Positions 12,617 to 27,300 of a stretch of 64,000 bases of DNA are shown piece after piece. The DNA is from Allodiplogaster sudhausi (lineage: Eukaryota; Nematoda; Chromadorea; Rhabditida; Diplogasteridae): positions 4,161,001 to 4,225,000 of the forward strand of contig CALZFC010000029.1 in the NCBI GenBank assembly GCA_945643635.1, in the 5' to 3' direction. Within the stretch, counting starts at the first letter, position 1; each line of letters begins with the position of its first letter. Under the pieces are notes generated by a model that worked only from the letters and a program-made list of their open reading frames with translations, was not told where the DNA came from and searched no databases. Made by a program: the position numbers and the translations under genes.

Positions 12617-15600
12617 AGTCTCTTTCTGTCTGTCTGTCTCTCTCCTCTCTCTCACTCCCTATTGCTCTCTCTCTCTCTCTCCTTCTCCATCTTCTGCCAT
12701 GTCCCGTCATTGAAGCAGCCATAGTTCTTTTGGCTTTCGCCTTCCCCCATTGCCATCACTGGTCCATCTGTCCTTCCTGTTTTTCTTCTTCTTCTTCTTT
12801 TTCTTCCTTTACTTTATATTCCACTCACATTTCTCGTCTGACGCTTTCAACATTTTTCCTCTTGTATCGTCCCATCTTCTTGCATTTGCCCCAGCAGTTA
12901 TTGGCCGTTTATTTTTTATTCTTCTTCTTCTCACTGGAAAACGTTTACTATCGTTGGTCGCCGCTAGACTCGGTGATAAACAGCACGAATGCTTTTTTTT
13001 TATCGCTTATCTCCCATTCTCACGTTCATCACCGAGGGAATAGACTTGAGAGAACATTATATGAAATTGGCCGCCTCTCCTCCTTCCTCACTCAAAATTC
13101 AATTGCATATTCCGCAAGTTCCTCGTCTATGGAAAAGAACGAGTGTCTCGCTCGTGTCCTCTTACTGGTCTTCGGTTTCCCGCGCGAACTTTGCCGCCAG
13201 TCGTTGCCAGTTGAAAGGAGGTGTCTCGTTGAAATTCAGGGAAGAACCGACCACTCACCACCTTCTGACACGATTCTAACTGACGACAGTGCATTTGCCT
13301 CCAACACATGGTTGCTGTTGCTTCTTGCATTGAAGACGACTCAGCTGACGAAGATCCAACCACTCAGGCTTCTTGCGCGTAGACGAAGAGAACACTGCTG
13401 ATTTGTTCCCTGTCTTTTGCCCCTCCCCCAAGCCCTCTATTTAAACTTGCATACGAGCCAGCGCAGCTCTGCTCCGCTAGAACGGTTCGAACCGCGAAAG
13501 CAAAGAAGGCTTCTCCACTGCTTTTGCTTCTGGTTGTCTCTCAGCTTCATCCTTTCCTTCTTGCCACGAGATCTACTGCCTCTCTTCCCTCTATTCCGAG
13601 CCCCGTGCGCCGTGAGCCACAACACTCGGCGTGTGTGTGCACACAAGCACACAAAAACAGGCACTCACACTCACAACCACATCCATCGGAGCAGGATAGG
13701 AAAAGCGCTATTATTCTTCCGTACCCCTTCCCTTCCGTGCCCACCTTTCACGAATACACACACACATGTCACTCGTGGCCAGCCTGCAGGAATAAGTAGC
13801 GACGAAGAAATAGCTTCAACTACCTACTGCTGCTCCGGCTACAACTTGCCTAAAAAAGAAAGTGACGCAACTGCCACGCCAGCCTCCCACAGCTTCGCTT
13901 GGCCTCAACTCAGCCACTCCTTTCCCATTGTTGCTCAGTCAACAGCATGCACGCTGAGCCTATGCTCCCGCCACTCTCCTACCAAGACAACTCGAGTGCT
14001 CCTGCTGTTCCGGCCAAGCACCGGCTGCGAAGACAAGTCGCGCTTCCGCGACAACAACAACAACATCATCCGCCATTTTGGCCCCATTCCACGGCCCCGA
14101 ACGGTTGCTCGTGGTCCCATTCTACGGCCACGACCGATAACTCGTGGCCCCATTCAACGGCCCCGACCGGTAACTCATGGTCCCATTCTACTGCCCCGAC
14201 CGGTAACTTGTGGCCCCATTCTACTGCCACAAACAAGCATTCCTGGACCGATGACGTCATCTATGCGCCCCCATCCACGAGCAACTCGCCCGGCCTGCTC
14301 ATGATCCAAGGAGGCGGAGGAACTCCTCGGCCCACCTCCTTGTCGTCATCTTCGCCGGCTTCACCTCTCCTACGCGCGCACTCGGGCCCTCCGCTCGCGC
14401 GGCCGCAGTCGTTGTCGGCCGCACGCTCCGCTCCGCACTCTGCTCGCTCCTCCTCCACCGACTCTGGCTACCACGGTGGGCATGGGCGATGGGGTGGCGT
14501 TCCGCGCCGAGTCAAAGTTCACGAATGCGACGCAGAACTAGCTGCCGCGCTGCGTCATATGCACGCGCATGCTCATACGCGACGCGACCGCATAGCGGAT
14601 GAGCCACGCGTCGCGGTCGTGCCACGCGTTGCGGCTCAGCCATGCGTCGCGGTCGCGCAGCCACACTGCAGCAGTGCGACTAAAAATGGGCACCACTTGC
14701 CGCCTGACTATCCGTGCCTCGAGTGGCGAGCGAGCGCCGTTCCACTCTTGCAGATCACGACGCTCATCAACTTCAAGGAGAATCTGGCCGCCAACGGCGC
14801 TGGCAAGGCGCGCTCCGATCGCGCCATCCGCGCCGCGCTCAAGGTCAGATTTACTTAATAAGTTATTTATTTATTTATTAGTTTTTTTTAAAATAATTTA
14901 TTTGTTGATTCATCCGTTTATTTATTTATTTTATTTATCCAACATGAAATTCATCATTGCTCTATGATACAATTATTTCATTATACGAATGAAAAGATGG
15001 ATTTTATTGAATACGTTTCTTATTGAAACATTATCAGGTGGGCACCGCGGTCGAGTCGGCGATCGAGCGATTCGTCTCAGTGGGCGAGACGATCGGCGAC
15101 GAGAATCCGGACGTCCAGCCGGAGATGTACGACGCGTGTCACGAGGCGCGTCTCGCAGGTGGGCAAGCAAGTTATAGCCGGCCTTGTTTTAGTCGGACCT
15201 TAATTTAGTGCTACCGTACTTAATGAAGATATCGTATTTTTCTTATATTTTTCTTACAAATCCGAATATTGATGCAGTAAAAAAACATAAACATAAATGC
15301 GCAGTAAATGTTTGCTCTTTTATCTTAAGTACATTTATTCATGTATTTATTGAGCATTAATATGTAAACTTATCGATATTTCAGCACACGTTAAGTTACT
15401 TGAGTAGCACTTGTAGGAGTCAATATAAGTTATTAATGTAAAAAATGTAAACGTTTTTTATCAGGTGCATCCATCGCGAATCTCTCATGCTGTGCGACAG
15501 ATTCGACGAATGGCGAACCCGTCCTCGATAAAGTAAAAACAAAATAATTTCCATTTTTTATTCTTTATTTTTTAACCTTTTCTACTTGTGAGAGCATTCT

Positions 15601-18600
15601 TGTGTGCAAAAATGTAGCAATAACTTGCTTAGTGGCGCCTAAATCATTTTTGTTTATTTGCTGATGGTGAGCGTCATCTCTGCATTACTTCCATTCTTTT
15701 TTACTGTTCTTCTTTCTCTTCAACATTTCTCTTTCATTTTGTTTGCCTTCTTTATTGAGGGCCAACAGGCTCAAGCAAGCCGACATATTTTATCACCTTG
15801 ATACTCTTATTGTGTGCCACATTTCTTGACTTTTTTATGTGCTCTGTATTCTTCTTCTCTCTCTCTCTCACTCTCTCTCTCTCACTCTCTATCTCTCTGA
15901 CTCTCTCTCTCTCTATCACCTTGCCGCATTAACATTTTTCTTCTTTTGATCTCATGCCATTTGTCACTTCTTTGCACCTAAATATTTGCCTGCCATTTAT
16001 CTTTCTGTCTCTTTCCCTCTCTCTCTCCTCTCCCTCTCTCTCTCTCTCTCCACCAGGCAACCCTGGTTCGTGCGTCAAGGCAGTTGTTGTCGTCGGTGAC
16101 GCGTGTGCTTCTTCTAGCCGATCGCGTGCTCGTCAAGCATATCATCCGAGCAGAGGACAAAGTTCGGAGACAGACAGGGAAGGGGGCAACGAAAAAGAAT
16201 GAGGCTACGTGTGCAAGATCACGCATAAAACATGTGTACCTATTGAAGGACACAAATTCATGTCACAATTGATAGAGACATAGTTCAATTTCAATACTAT
16301 CACACACACACACACATCCATAAAGATAAATTATGTGCGCATGCAAAATAAATTGCACTTGAAGAGTGGCACCTTTAAAAAAAACGAACCTTTCAACCCT
16401 CTCTGCAGGTCGCTTATTCTCTCAGCAGACTAGAAGCTACACGCTCGTTCACGGAATTCGTTAAAATCTTCGCTGAATTTGGCGGTTGGTTCTGATTAGA
16501 GTTTACTTGTTAGTTATTTTGAAACGAAATCGATGCGATTACTTTATCGAGACATCGGAAAATAGCGTATGTTTTTAAAGGATTTCGAAACTTATTTGTC
16601 AGGCAAAAGGGCGCGAATTCAAGCCTGAGTTTTTTTTAAGGAGAAATGGTCGATTTGGCGCATCGCTCTGGCGATCGGCAGCATGACCTGAAGAGCGAGA
16701 AGCGGCGGGCGCAGATGGGAGTCGCGAGGTTTGTTCGTTTAACTTATTACGGCAACTCTTCCAACTTATTACGGTGTCATAAATTGCCACGGTTTCATGC
16801 ACGTATTTCAGAATGAAATAAGAGTAGCGGTATGAGGCATAAATATCTCATAAACTGCAAAAAAGGAACAGCATTTTGCACACACTCCGCTGTCTCCAAA
16901 TCCTTCGGCTCTCTCTCTCTCTCTCTCCCTCTCTTTGCAGAACAGCTTTAGAGCGTACGACCATGTTACTGCTGACTTCGTCGAAGACGTTGCTTCGGCA
17001 TCCGGAAAGCGAGGCAGCTCGCCAGTGCAGAGATGGCGTCTTCTACCAGGTAGAGTGAGAAAGACAGTGAGACGAGAGAGAGAGTGAGTGGGCGAGAGAA
17101 GAGAGAGAGAGAGAAAGAGAAGAGAGAGAGAGAGTGAGTGAGTGAGAGAAGAGAGAGAGAAGAGAGAGAGAGAAAGAGATCAAGACAGAGAGAGAGAGAA
17201 GCAATTGAGAGAGAATCGTTTCATTGTTTTTTTTTGTTCGTCGTATCTTATCCTTTTCCTTACTTTGCCGTTCAAGTTGTTATATAGTTACTACATTAAT
17301 ACATTTGTACACTTCTTTTCAGTCGAAAAACCATTTAGAAAGATGACTATTTAAAAATTATTTCAGCAATAAAGTGTTCAAAAAAGCTTTAATCGTCTGA
17401 TCGCTCTGCTTCCTTGAGATGCGACTGGCCCTTCAGCTCATCGCCGTCTGCATCTGCGACGGTGTTCTGCCACTCGAAAACGACAGGTAATTCCTGTGTT
17501 TCTTTATTCTTTTTGTTATTATATGTTTTATTAGCGTTCCGTTACAAAGCAAATCAAAGTAAAAAATATGTACAAACAAATAGGAGCGAGGTGGGTTTCT
17601 CAACATCCCTCCATGGTTTGGGCGTTGGATGACTACCGGGACGAAGATATGCATACGATCTCCTTTGCCAGGTACTGTCCACCGAATCCGGACGAGCCAC
17701 TCGACATTGGCATTCAGCTGACAGCCAATGCAGCTGTCCGGCAGCTCAACGTCAGCAGTTCTTTGCCATTTTAACTTCTTCCCTCTTATTTCTTTCCTTT
17801 TTTCAATCCTGTTCACTGTGTAAAAAGAAATGACTGGACGCTCATGATTATGTATTAGCGGATTATTGTAAATGAATGAACGTTCCTGATTATGAGAGAA
17901 AAAACAACCTGTCTTTTAGACTTTTCAAATTGCGAAATTAAGAAAAGGCGGGAAAGTTTTGACGGATTACGGTATAAATTCTCAGGAACTCCTCGAGATG
18001 GTGCGCATGACATGCCGAGTGGGCGCTGGCGTTCGTGAGCGATTCGTCTCGGCCATCGACGCACTCTGCGAGCTGACGCAGGACTTTACCGACTCGGCAT
18101 ACACGTCGCATCATCATCGAGAACAGGTTTTACACAACAAATAGAAAATAAATTATTTAAAACTTGTATTGTAACAAAATAAAGTAATATAAAAATACAT
18201 TCCAGATGCAATATAATTTGGTGATTCTATCGTTATTATATGCTTACCATTAGGCTTTAAAAAAAGTCAAAGACATTACCGCCAATTAATGTATAAACTG
18301 GAAAAAAACTTTCAAAATAAATTCCCTCACCAGGTGCTCGACTTTCTCGAAGAATGTCGCTTCGAGATGACGAATCTGATTCAGCCGGACAACACGAGTC
18401 GCGATGTTGGTGCTTTTATGAGTACATATGTGCATATATATGTACATATGCTATATTTTGTGTGTGTGTTTTTTTTTATTTATTTGAAATCAAATTATAC
18501 TCACATCATTTGAGAAGTAGAATTTTCGTGCGCAAGTGAAGTTATGAAACTGAAACATGCAGGAATGTGCTTATCGTTAGATTGCCTTTCCTCAGGATCA

Positions 18601-21600
18601 GACGGAGCTACGCAACGAGGGACTCGAGGTGACGGTCGAGCGGCTGAACAGGCGGCTGCGCGACCTCGGCAAGCAGCTGCAAACTGTCGCGATGGAGCAG
18701 GTACTGAGAGAAGGCGTTGTGAGCGAAAGCGGACGACATCAATGTATTGGAAATATGCCCATCAAAAAAAACAGAAAACCAACAACGGAAGAATGAAACT
18801 CCAATTAAAGGAGGAGATCACCGAAAAATATTTAATTCAGGTTCGAATTGCCGCGTCTGCCCTGTGATTCCTCACTCTCATTCTGGCGTGCTATTTTGCA
18901 GGTCGCACAAACCAGCTGCGTGAAAATAGCACGCGTGAATGAGAGTGCGAAGGGCCACGGCAATTTGAAATATCACAAAATGTTTCGGTGATCGCCCACC
19001 TATAAAAGAGAGCACGTAATGAGTTCGAATATTTTCCTGAATACTATACTAGGTGTCTTGGCTAAATCACACGCTGCTAAATTCAGGCAAAAGAGCGCGA
19101 ATTCAAATACTATTTTAACCTACAGCTATCCGAAGTGTTCGGCGCGAACGAAGACCAAGTGCTGATGTCGTCGATCAAGGCGTGCGCTGTCGCGGGCGAC
19201 ATTGACAGCGTCGAGAAGTTCCTCGCCAAGTTCCGCGAGCACGCCGAGCACATGCAAGAGGTGCGCGTCCTGTCCTTTTTTCTCCCTTCTCCTTTTTCGT
19301 CTTCTCTCCGCTGTACACTTTACAAAAACACAGCAACATTATGGACATGTGCTGTTTCCATTTTTAATAATTAATTTTGCAATGTAGTTTGTCGGAAATT
19401 GCATGAAATTTTGAATTTTTTAAAAGTAATATTATTACTCTTTGTATCTAAATAACTTTGCTCTTGGCACACAGTAAAGAGTCAGGGAAAAAGAGCGCGA
19501 ATTCAAAAATGGCTTTTGTCATGTGTCAGGTCTGCCGTCTGCTGCATCACATCTCGCTGACGGACGCGCTCCACGTCGCGACCGGCCACTGCGAGCGGAA
19601 CATGCGTGCCTTCGCGCCGTTGGTCAGTTCATTGGCTCCGCTTCGAATCACCTTCTATAGCTAGATTGGGGCCCTACGAGAAATTCTCAAGATAGGGGGC
19701 GCTAGGACACTTCTCTAGATGTGAAGGGGCCATATATGCACCTCAAGATATGAGGCCTTACATTCACCTTCTCAAGATAGGTATGTTTGTAGGTTGAGGG
19801 AGGGGGTAGCCTAATGCACTTTACCAGATGGGGGCCCTATACCTACTTTTTCAAGGGTAGAGTGCACTTTATCTCACACCCATTCTTCCTCACAATCACC
19901 TCTGCTTCTCCTCTTCCCCCATGTTTCGCTTCACTCAAGCCCACCGTATACGTTGTGATCAGCATTTAAAGGTGTTCTTATCAAGAGGACGGATACAGTA
20001 TTTTACATACGACCAAGTACACACACATTAATCGCGCAAAGTTGTACCGACTTTGAAAGGAAAGAATTAAACTGATAAATATTTTCAGACTCTTCTTGCC
20101 GGCAGAACACTCTGCCTGCATCCCTCGAGTCGAATTGCACGCGAGAATCTCGAAGTGAGTTACATAAATCCTTTCAAAGCATATTTATGTGTATTTTTTT
20201 GAAAATTTATATTTTTTTTCTGTTTTGACAATCTTTCCTGCTAAGTGTTCTCTCTTCTCTCGCTCTCCCTCTCTTTCTCTCGCTCTTTCTCAGGTCTTCT
20301 GCGACACATGGGGACAGATCCTGAACGACCTCTCACGCCTGACCAAGGACACGGACGCCGCGGCGAACGGCCGGCTCGCAGCAGAACGCCAGGCGTACAT
20401 GTCGCTGCCGCGTCCCGGGGTAGGCTCCGCCCACCCGTCCACGACCTCGCGCGCCTCCTCGACCACCTCCTCCTCGTCGCAGGACCTGCTGCCGCCGCTA
20501 GACCGCTACCTCGCCGCCGCCTCCTCTAACCCGTCGCTCGCGCAGCAGCTTCTGCTTTGCTCCCCCCAGCAATCGCCGCAAGCCACTATCCACGCGCATG
20601 CCCGCCTTCGCCCGCCCGGTCTCATCTGCTCCTCCCTCTCTAACCTCAGCTGCTTCCTCCCTCCCCCGCCAGTCATGACGTCATCGAGGACGGAACTCTC
20701 GACCTCCTCGAGCGCAACTCTTCTGCCCAGAGGTGGTGACTCCACCGGCAGCGGCCTGAACCGAGCCGGCCTCCCCGCGCCACCAAAGCCCCCGCGCGCA
20801 CCCCTCCCTCCCATGCTGCGACCGATCCCGGTGCGGAAGTCGTCCCTCGAAAGCCAGGAAGTCACCGCCGACTTCTTTGGTGGCGGCAGCGACGTTGACG
20901 AGGCGGACGATCGAACGACTACGACATCTTCCGGCGCCGATCAGCAGCCTCCCGCTCCCCCACGTATACCCGCGCCGCGCGAGACCTCGCGCGGCGCCGC
21001 ATCCTCTTTCCAATCCCCGCCGCTCTCAATCCATACCGCAAGCTCCGCCCACCCGCCCGTACCGCTCCCGCGCACCGTGGTCATGCGTCAGAGTCAAGGG
21101 CACGGCGCGCCCCTCTCACCCACGCATCCCAGCAATCGCGCCGAGGAAAGGCGCCATTTCGAATATCGCATGAGTCTCATCCTAGACAATCTCCAAGACG
21201 ATCGAATGCGAGAGTAGTTGCGAGGCGGAAGCATTACCATTGCGGAAAATACCATTGCGGAGCAATACCATATTTTTCGCAGCGAAAAGCGCACATTCAT
21301 ACCATATGGCCATGCAAAAGAGTACTGCGAGAGAACTGATATTTATTCCCAAAGTGAATTAAATTTACATATATTCTGATTGGTGTCTGTGTTGACGTTT
21401 CCCTTCTTGACATGTTAGCCTCTAACCTTCTCTCAATCATATTTATGTTGTCGTTGTGGCAGTGATGTGCTATGTAATGTCTCGATATTGTTTTGTGATT
21501 AAGCTCCCCCCCCCCCCTTTTTCAGGCTGTGATTTCTGGAATCTTCATAGGAAAGTCGCGCTATTGCTGGAATCTTCATAGGAAAGTCGCGTTATTCATC

Positions 21601-24264
21601 TGCTCAATCTCGTCATAGGCGGACATGACTTGTCACCTTCCTACTTACATAGATTTATGCGAAATCCTCTAGGACATTATCTCTCCTGCACATTCGGTCG
21701 ATTTACCACCATAGACATTATCAAACTTTCGATCTACTCCAAAGATGTAACAAATAATTTTGCGAAACTGCATGCATGGGCATTTGCATACATACATATC
21801 GTTCGTAATGTAGAGAGTGTGTTTGTGTGTGTGTTTTGTTTGATATCTATAAAGAATTATCCTGTTTTTGAGGCTTCATCCCAGACTTTGTGCCGAACTA
21901 CCCTAAAGTGTGGCTTGAGTTTCTGATTGCATGAATCTATCAAACAGCAAAAATGTAAGATTGCTTTAAACTTTACGCTTGACGGGTAACGATTAAGGGG
22001 CCTGGCTATTTCAGTGTGTCGTTAAACGCGCTCGCTCATTATTTCGGCTCCAACCAAAGGACCTTGCGAAACCATAATCTTTGAGTTACAGTAACGTGGT
22101 GCAAAAAAAGTGAATGTTTTGGATTTTCATGAATACTTTCCTTCAAAGTAGCTGAAAGCTAACGAAATATGTGTGAAAAGCCAAAATATGCAGCTTTATG
22201 GTAAGCAACTGTAGCTTCGAGGACGAACATGTGTATAATATTTTAATGTATAGAAAGAAAAGCGTTAATAAGTGAAAATCATGAAAATTTGTTATTGGTG
22301 TATAATTTTGAAAAAAAAAATCGAATGTGGATATATATTATTTGCAGAAGCACGGCACAACACAGAAGCCGTCAAAGCCAATCACGCTTGATGTCGAGGT
22401 ATGCCAAAGAACTTAATATATATGTATAGATTATATGTATATTTACGTATGTATTTACTATGTATTTCTCTTATTGTTAGTTAAAAATTTACTTTAAAAA
22501 ATATCACTTGCAAAAAACCCAAATATAATCTTTCTCACGCACATCTTTCGACCTCTGTGCAGGACCAACAGAAGATGGCCAAGGTCGGCCTCGAGATGAA
22601 GCTCTTGACTTCTGAAGTGGACGCCGAGGCCGAGAAGTGGGACGAGTACGCAGAGAACGACATTGTCAAGCGGGCCAAGGTTGGGGAGCCTCCAAAAAAA
22701 CTCGCATTTGAATTCGCGCCATTTTTACCCTGATCGAATTTCATACGATTTAGAGAGACGATAGAAGAAAAATCTGAAAAATATTCAAGTAAATTACGGT
22801 GTTCACTTTCGCACTCTTTTAAGGCGGCGCTTTGCTATGATTATTGAAGCTTCACCAAGGATATGCAGTTGAACATTCTCTCCGTTTTCCAACTTTCGTC
22901 CTTTTTCAGGCAATGTCATCAATGGCCTACAATATGTACTTGTTCACACGAGGCGACGGGCCGCTCAAGACGACGCACGACCTCTTCACCCAAGCAGAGT
23001 TCTTCGCCGAGCAGGCCAACAAGATGTACAAGACGGTCCGCGAGTTCAGCTACGAGGTCAGTGAATGCTCGGGCTCAGGAGAGAGTGAGAGAGAGAGAGA
23101 GTGAGATAGATAGAGAGAGATAGAGTGAGGGAGAGAGCAAGAGAGAGAGAGATAGAGAGAGAGAGATAGATAGAGAAAGAGAGAGAGAGATATGGCGTGG
23201 AAGAAAAATGATAATACTTTATAAAGCCGAATTTAAAAAAAAAGGAAGACAGGTAACGAACGAAAGGACTTGCAATTTTAGATAAAGAGGGAGAGAATAA
23301 TACATCTCAGGTGCCTGGAAGTGCAGAAAAGTCCGAACTGTCGACGATCCTCGAGAAGATTCCGCTGCACTGCCAGCAGCTTCAAGTGCTCGTCAAGAGT
23401 CCCACCGTGGGCAAAGCGGCCACTTTCGGCAAGGCTAGTCATGAGAGACTTCCTTAACTAGTGTGGCATATGGTCATTTTTCTTGTATGTATATTTTCCT
23501 TCAAAGTAGATAAAAGTAAATGAAATGTTCAGCATTACCTCTTGAAGGAAAATATGCAAGAAAAAGAAAAATATGCACTTTTATTGTATGCTACTGTAAA
23601 TTGAATATCAACAAAAGCTCAATTGATTAAGCTCTCGACTAGTGGACATTTAAAGCGTATCAGGGCATTGCAAATCTTGGTTTTTTTTGCTTTATTTTCA
23701 TTAATGTAGAAAAGAAAAGAAATCAAAAAATTTCCAGGTGGACTCCGTCATTCAAGAGACCAAGAATCTCATGAATGAAATCGCAAAACTTGTGACTGCT
23801 TCTTTTGTCTGCGCGACAAAGGTGAGCGAGAAGTTGAAAGAAAGAACTTGAGAAGGCGGCGAAAAGGATTTACACTCAAAAGAAGGGGAGACAGAGAGAG
23901 AGAGAGAAAAAACGAGAAATAGCCTGCTTTGCTATGCACACAAAATAGAGGGAGCGAGATATGGAGAGAGAGAGAGAAATAGAGAGAGAAAGAGCAAAGA
24001 GAGAGAACAAAGAGAGAGAGAGAGAGTAAGTGATGCAGACAGTCTTAGTGACCTCCCTAGAATCATCTTGTCATCTGCAGGGCCTCAGGCTTATTGTTAG
24101 GCCTTGATTGGGGTCAAAATTGGGCGGCCTCGCCTAGTCAATTAAACTTTAATAAATAGAGTATGACCAGAGGATTCTCTTTTCTTTTATAGCTTGAGAG
24201 CGAGCCAAAGGATGCATCGTAAGTTGCAATGTCTGCCCTAGTCACCTCTCTTTTTCATCTCGTT

Positions 24265-24303
<39 letters not shown>

Positions 24304-27300
24304 TTCTTTCTCCCTCTCTCTCACTCTCTTTCTCTCTCTCATTCTCTCTTCCGCTCCCTCTCACACGCGTTCGCCTCTCCTAAGTTTGGCTGTGCAGCCA
24401 ATGCTAGCCTCTCAGCACGACTCTCACCCACCCCACTCAAGCTAGCGCTTCATAAATATTGATTGACAGCAGAAGAAAAGAAAAGAAAGCAACATTTTTC
24501 TTCATTGTTTGTTTATAAGCAACATTTTTCTTCATTGTTTGTTTGTATGTTCATGCCTAGTTTGCACAATGTTTAAGAACGTAGTTGACGTTTTTGAGCC
24601 CTCCCCGCCCCCCCCCCAACCATTTGGCACCGATCACACACTTCTTCCGCAGGCCCTTCGACTCCCGTACTCATATATCAAACCCTGCAAGCGTGTTTCC
24701 AACGGTGTGACGTAGAAGCCCTACCGGAAAAAAAACTTATTTTCTACTCGCTTTTACCCTTCCAGCATATACATATATGTATGTATCCTTCTGGCTCTGC
24801 TCCTCAACAAAAAAAATCCTCCGTATTTTCTCCAATATCAGCACTTAGGGAATTTTTTTTATTCATTAGTTTCTCTTCTCGCCCAAATCGCACGCTGTAG
24901 CTGCCATGTGCTTCCCAGATATGCATTAAAGTAAGTAAGTATAAGTATATGTTTCTAAGTGTGAGAGCACAGCTCAACTAGATGGATACTGTAGTCGCGA
25001 TAGGACTTGGAAGTATTTGAACCGATCATTCTTGCTCTCTTGCAGTTCGAGATCGAATTTCGCGGTGGCAGCGTCCCGCGCAGCATGCACGGCGACGCGC
25101 TGTTCGACACGGGCGGTGCAGGTATTATTTTTAAATTAATTTTAAATTAAGTCTTTTTCTAATATATATATATATATATATTTGTAAAAATAAAATAAAA
25201 TCGTGCGTTTATGGTAAAAGATGCTAATATTTTGAGGCAAATTAATATTACTGTTATGTTCTTGGGTTAACAATATCTTTCGATAATGTGTCACTGTCGA
25301 ACAAATATCTTCCTAACGTGTGTAGGGATACAGTCTGCCTTCAAGGCTTCAACCGGGTCACCTCTAGTACCCACGCACAAGCGTCGGGCAATAGAGCACT
25401 CTTCGGTGGCCCTAGCCAGAGGTCACGCACAAGCGTCGACCGGGTTGCGCCCAAGCGCCAACCACTTCACAGATCAAACACTGTGAAGCCTTCGGTCACG
25501 CACTCGCGTTCAACCGGGGGAAGACCTTCTTGTAGACTGCAGAAACGCCGGAGAGGATGTAGAAGCTTTATTAGCTGTAGAACTGTAGAACAGCGACAAC
25601 AGATAGCGAGGTCGACAAATGCCGCACCCTACATCGGGCGTATTTATAACAACATACATAGTGGGCGTGGCCAATTAACGAGTGAGAGGCGAGGGAGGCT
25701 ACTGGATAGATAGAGATAGACGTAGCCTTAAGATGTACGTATAATAAACTGTGTATAGCGAATGCTAATAACACAACAATTACTATGAAGAAAATGAAGA
25801 AAAGAGATAGCAAATGACGAATTGTCATAAAAGTTACCGTACATGTGCATACTTGTACACTATAAATAACTTCCATCTTCATTCACACTATAAATGATTT
25901 CAGGCGGACACGGCGGCTCCGCCAGTCGTGAATCATCGCTCTGGCGACGCACGCCCTCCATTAGACGCACCGCTCCACCACAGAGTCAGTACCGTAACCG
26001 AAAAACTCATTTTGAATTCGCGCGAATTCGCCTGATTGATATGACTTCGATATTCAGGAAAATGCTAAAAGATTACGCTACATTTGCATGATTGTTTAAA
26101 TTGCTTTGATAATTTATTATTTACTTAAATTTATTTTTAAAATGAAGCTTTTCTTCTGTCAATCCGTAGTTCATACAGCTGATGTCATTTTCAGGCAGAC
26201 CTGGCGGAGCTTCCGGTTCGAACGGCTACCAGCTATAGAAGCAGGTTTGTGTACATTTCGTCATCATTTTTGTATTTCATGAATTCACATGTATATACAT
26301 ACATAATTGCAATCCATTAATACCCTTCTAATTATGCCTTTCAGTGGAATAATCAAAGGCTACACTTAGTGACAGCAGGATTTCGTAATATGGTAAGCGA
26401 ACGATTGAGACTAGGCTTATCGTTGAAGGTGTGCTGTTAGAGTGAAGATGCATGGATATGCATGCGTACAACATTACTTCTAATGTTACGTTCCAATGTT
26501 ACGGTCCGCAACTCTGTAAAAGGTCATAATTATGAAATCACCCCAGAGACGAGCATCATTCTAAATTGTTTTTTTTGCAGTTAATCAATATTATTATTCT
26601 CACATGCATGGCGATTCTATATCGATGAAAGTTTGATTGTGCATGAACTGTCCAAAATGAGTGGGAATCACAGCGTATCGTTGCATTACTTCATCTTATC
26701 TTTCTCTATCTCATTCGCTGAAATTCTTCTAGTTCTTTCTGCTTTTGGGAGTCCATCTCTCACTCTTTTCTGGGATTAATTCTCATTGTCAGTTCTTCCT
26801 TTACTGCATGTTGCCTGCGTTTGTACAGTTGTCAAGCATGTACATTGAAAGACGTTCGTATCCACAACTGTCTTGTGGAAAGGTCTCAAAGACACTGATA
26901 TATACATATGTCAAAGGCTCTTTGCAAAGGGCGGTAAATCTGAAACATGTCTCGCATGAAGAAGAAGAAAAAGAGTTGCATGATTCTGTATAAACATTAC
27001 AACAAATCTTCAATCATGAGTGCTTAAAGGAAGGTGATCATCGAAAACATTTTCAAATTGCCGCGGCTCCTTGCACTCTCATTCGCGCGTGTGCTATTTT
27101 CACGCAGCGTGTTGTTTGTGCGACCCGGTGAAATAGCACGCGAAAATAGGAGAGTGACCACAGGGCGACCGCGGCAATTCGAATCTGCATTAATTCTTTT
27201 TTTCGGTGATCGTCTTCCTTTAAGAAATGTTCAAGGTGCAATTATGGTTTCTAGTTTTATTTTTTTCTTTCATTCAGCCGCCCGTACTGGTGGGAGCCGG

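Noticed and set aside
12310..13401. 363-codon open frame in catulin intron 2
   Set aside because: Its length comes from GA and CT tracts read as Arg-Glu and Leu-Ser runs; no domain and no splice logic.
13417..14304. 295-codon plus-strand frame overlapping the alternative catulin N-terminus
   Set aside because: Different frame from exon 3, no family features; probably a shadow of the GC-rich segment.
19670..19860. possible degenerate tandem repeat with tctcaagatag motifs
   Set aside because: Only three or four loose matches of irregular spacing; too weak to call a repeat array.
25288..25713. 141-codon open frame
   Set aside because: Overlaps the LTR-like block; basic low-complexity translation without family features.
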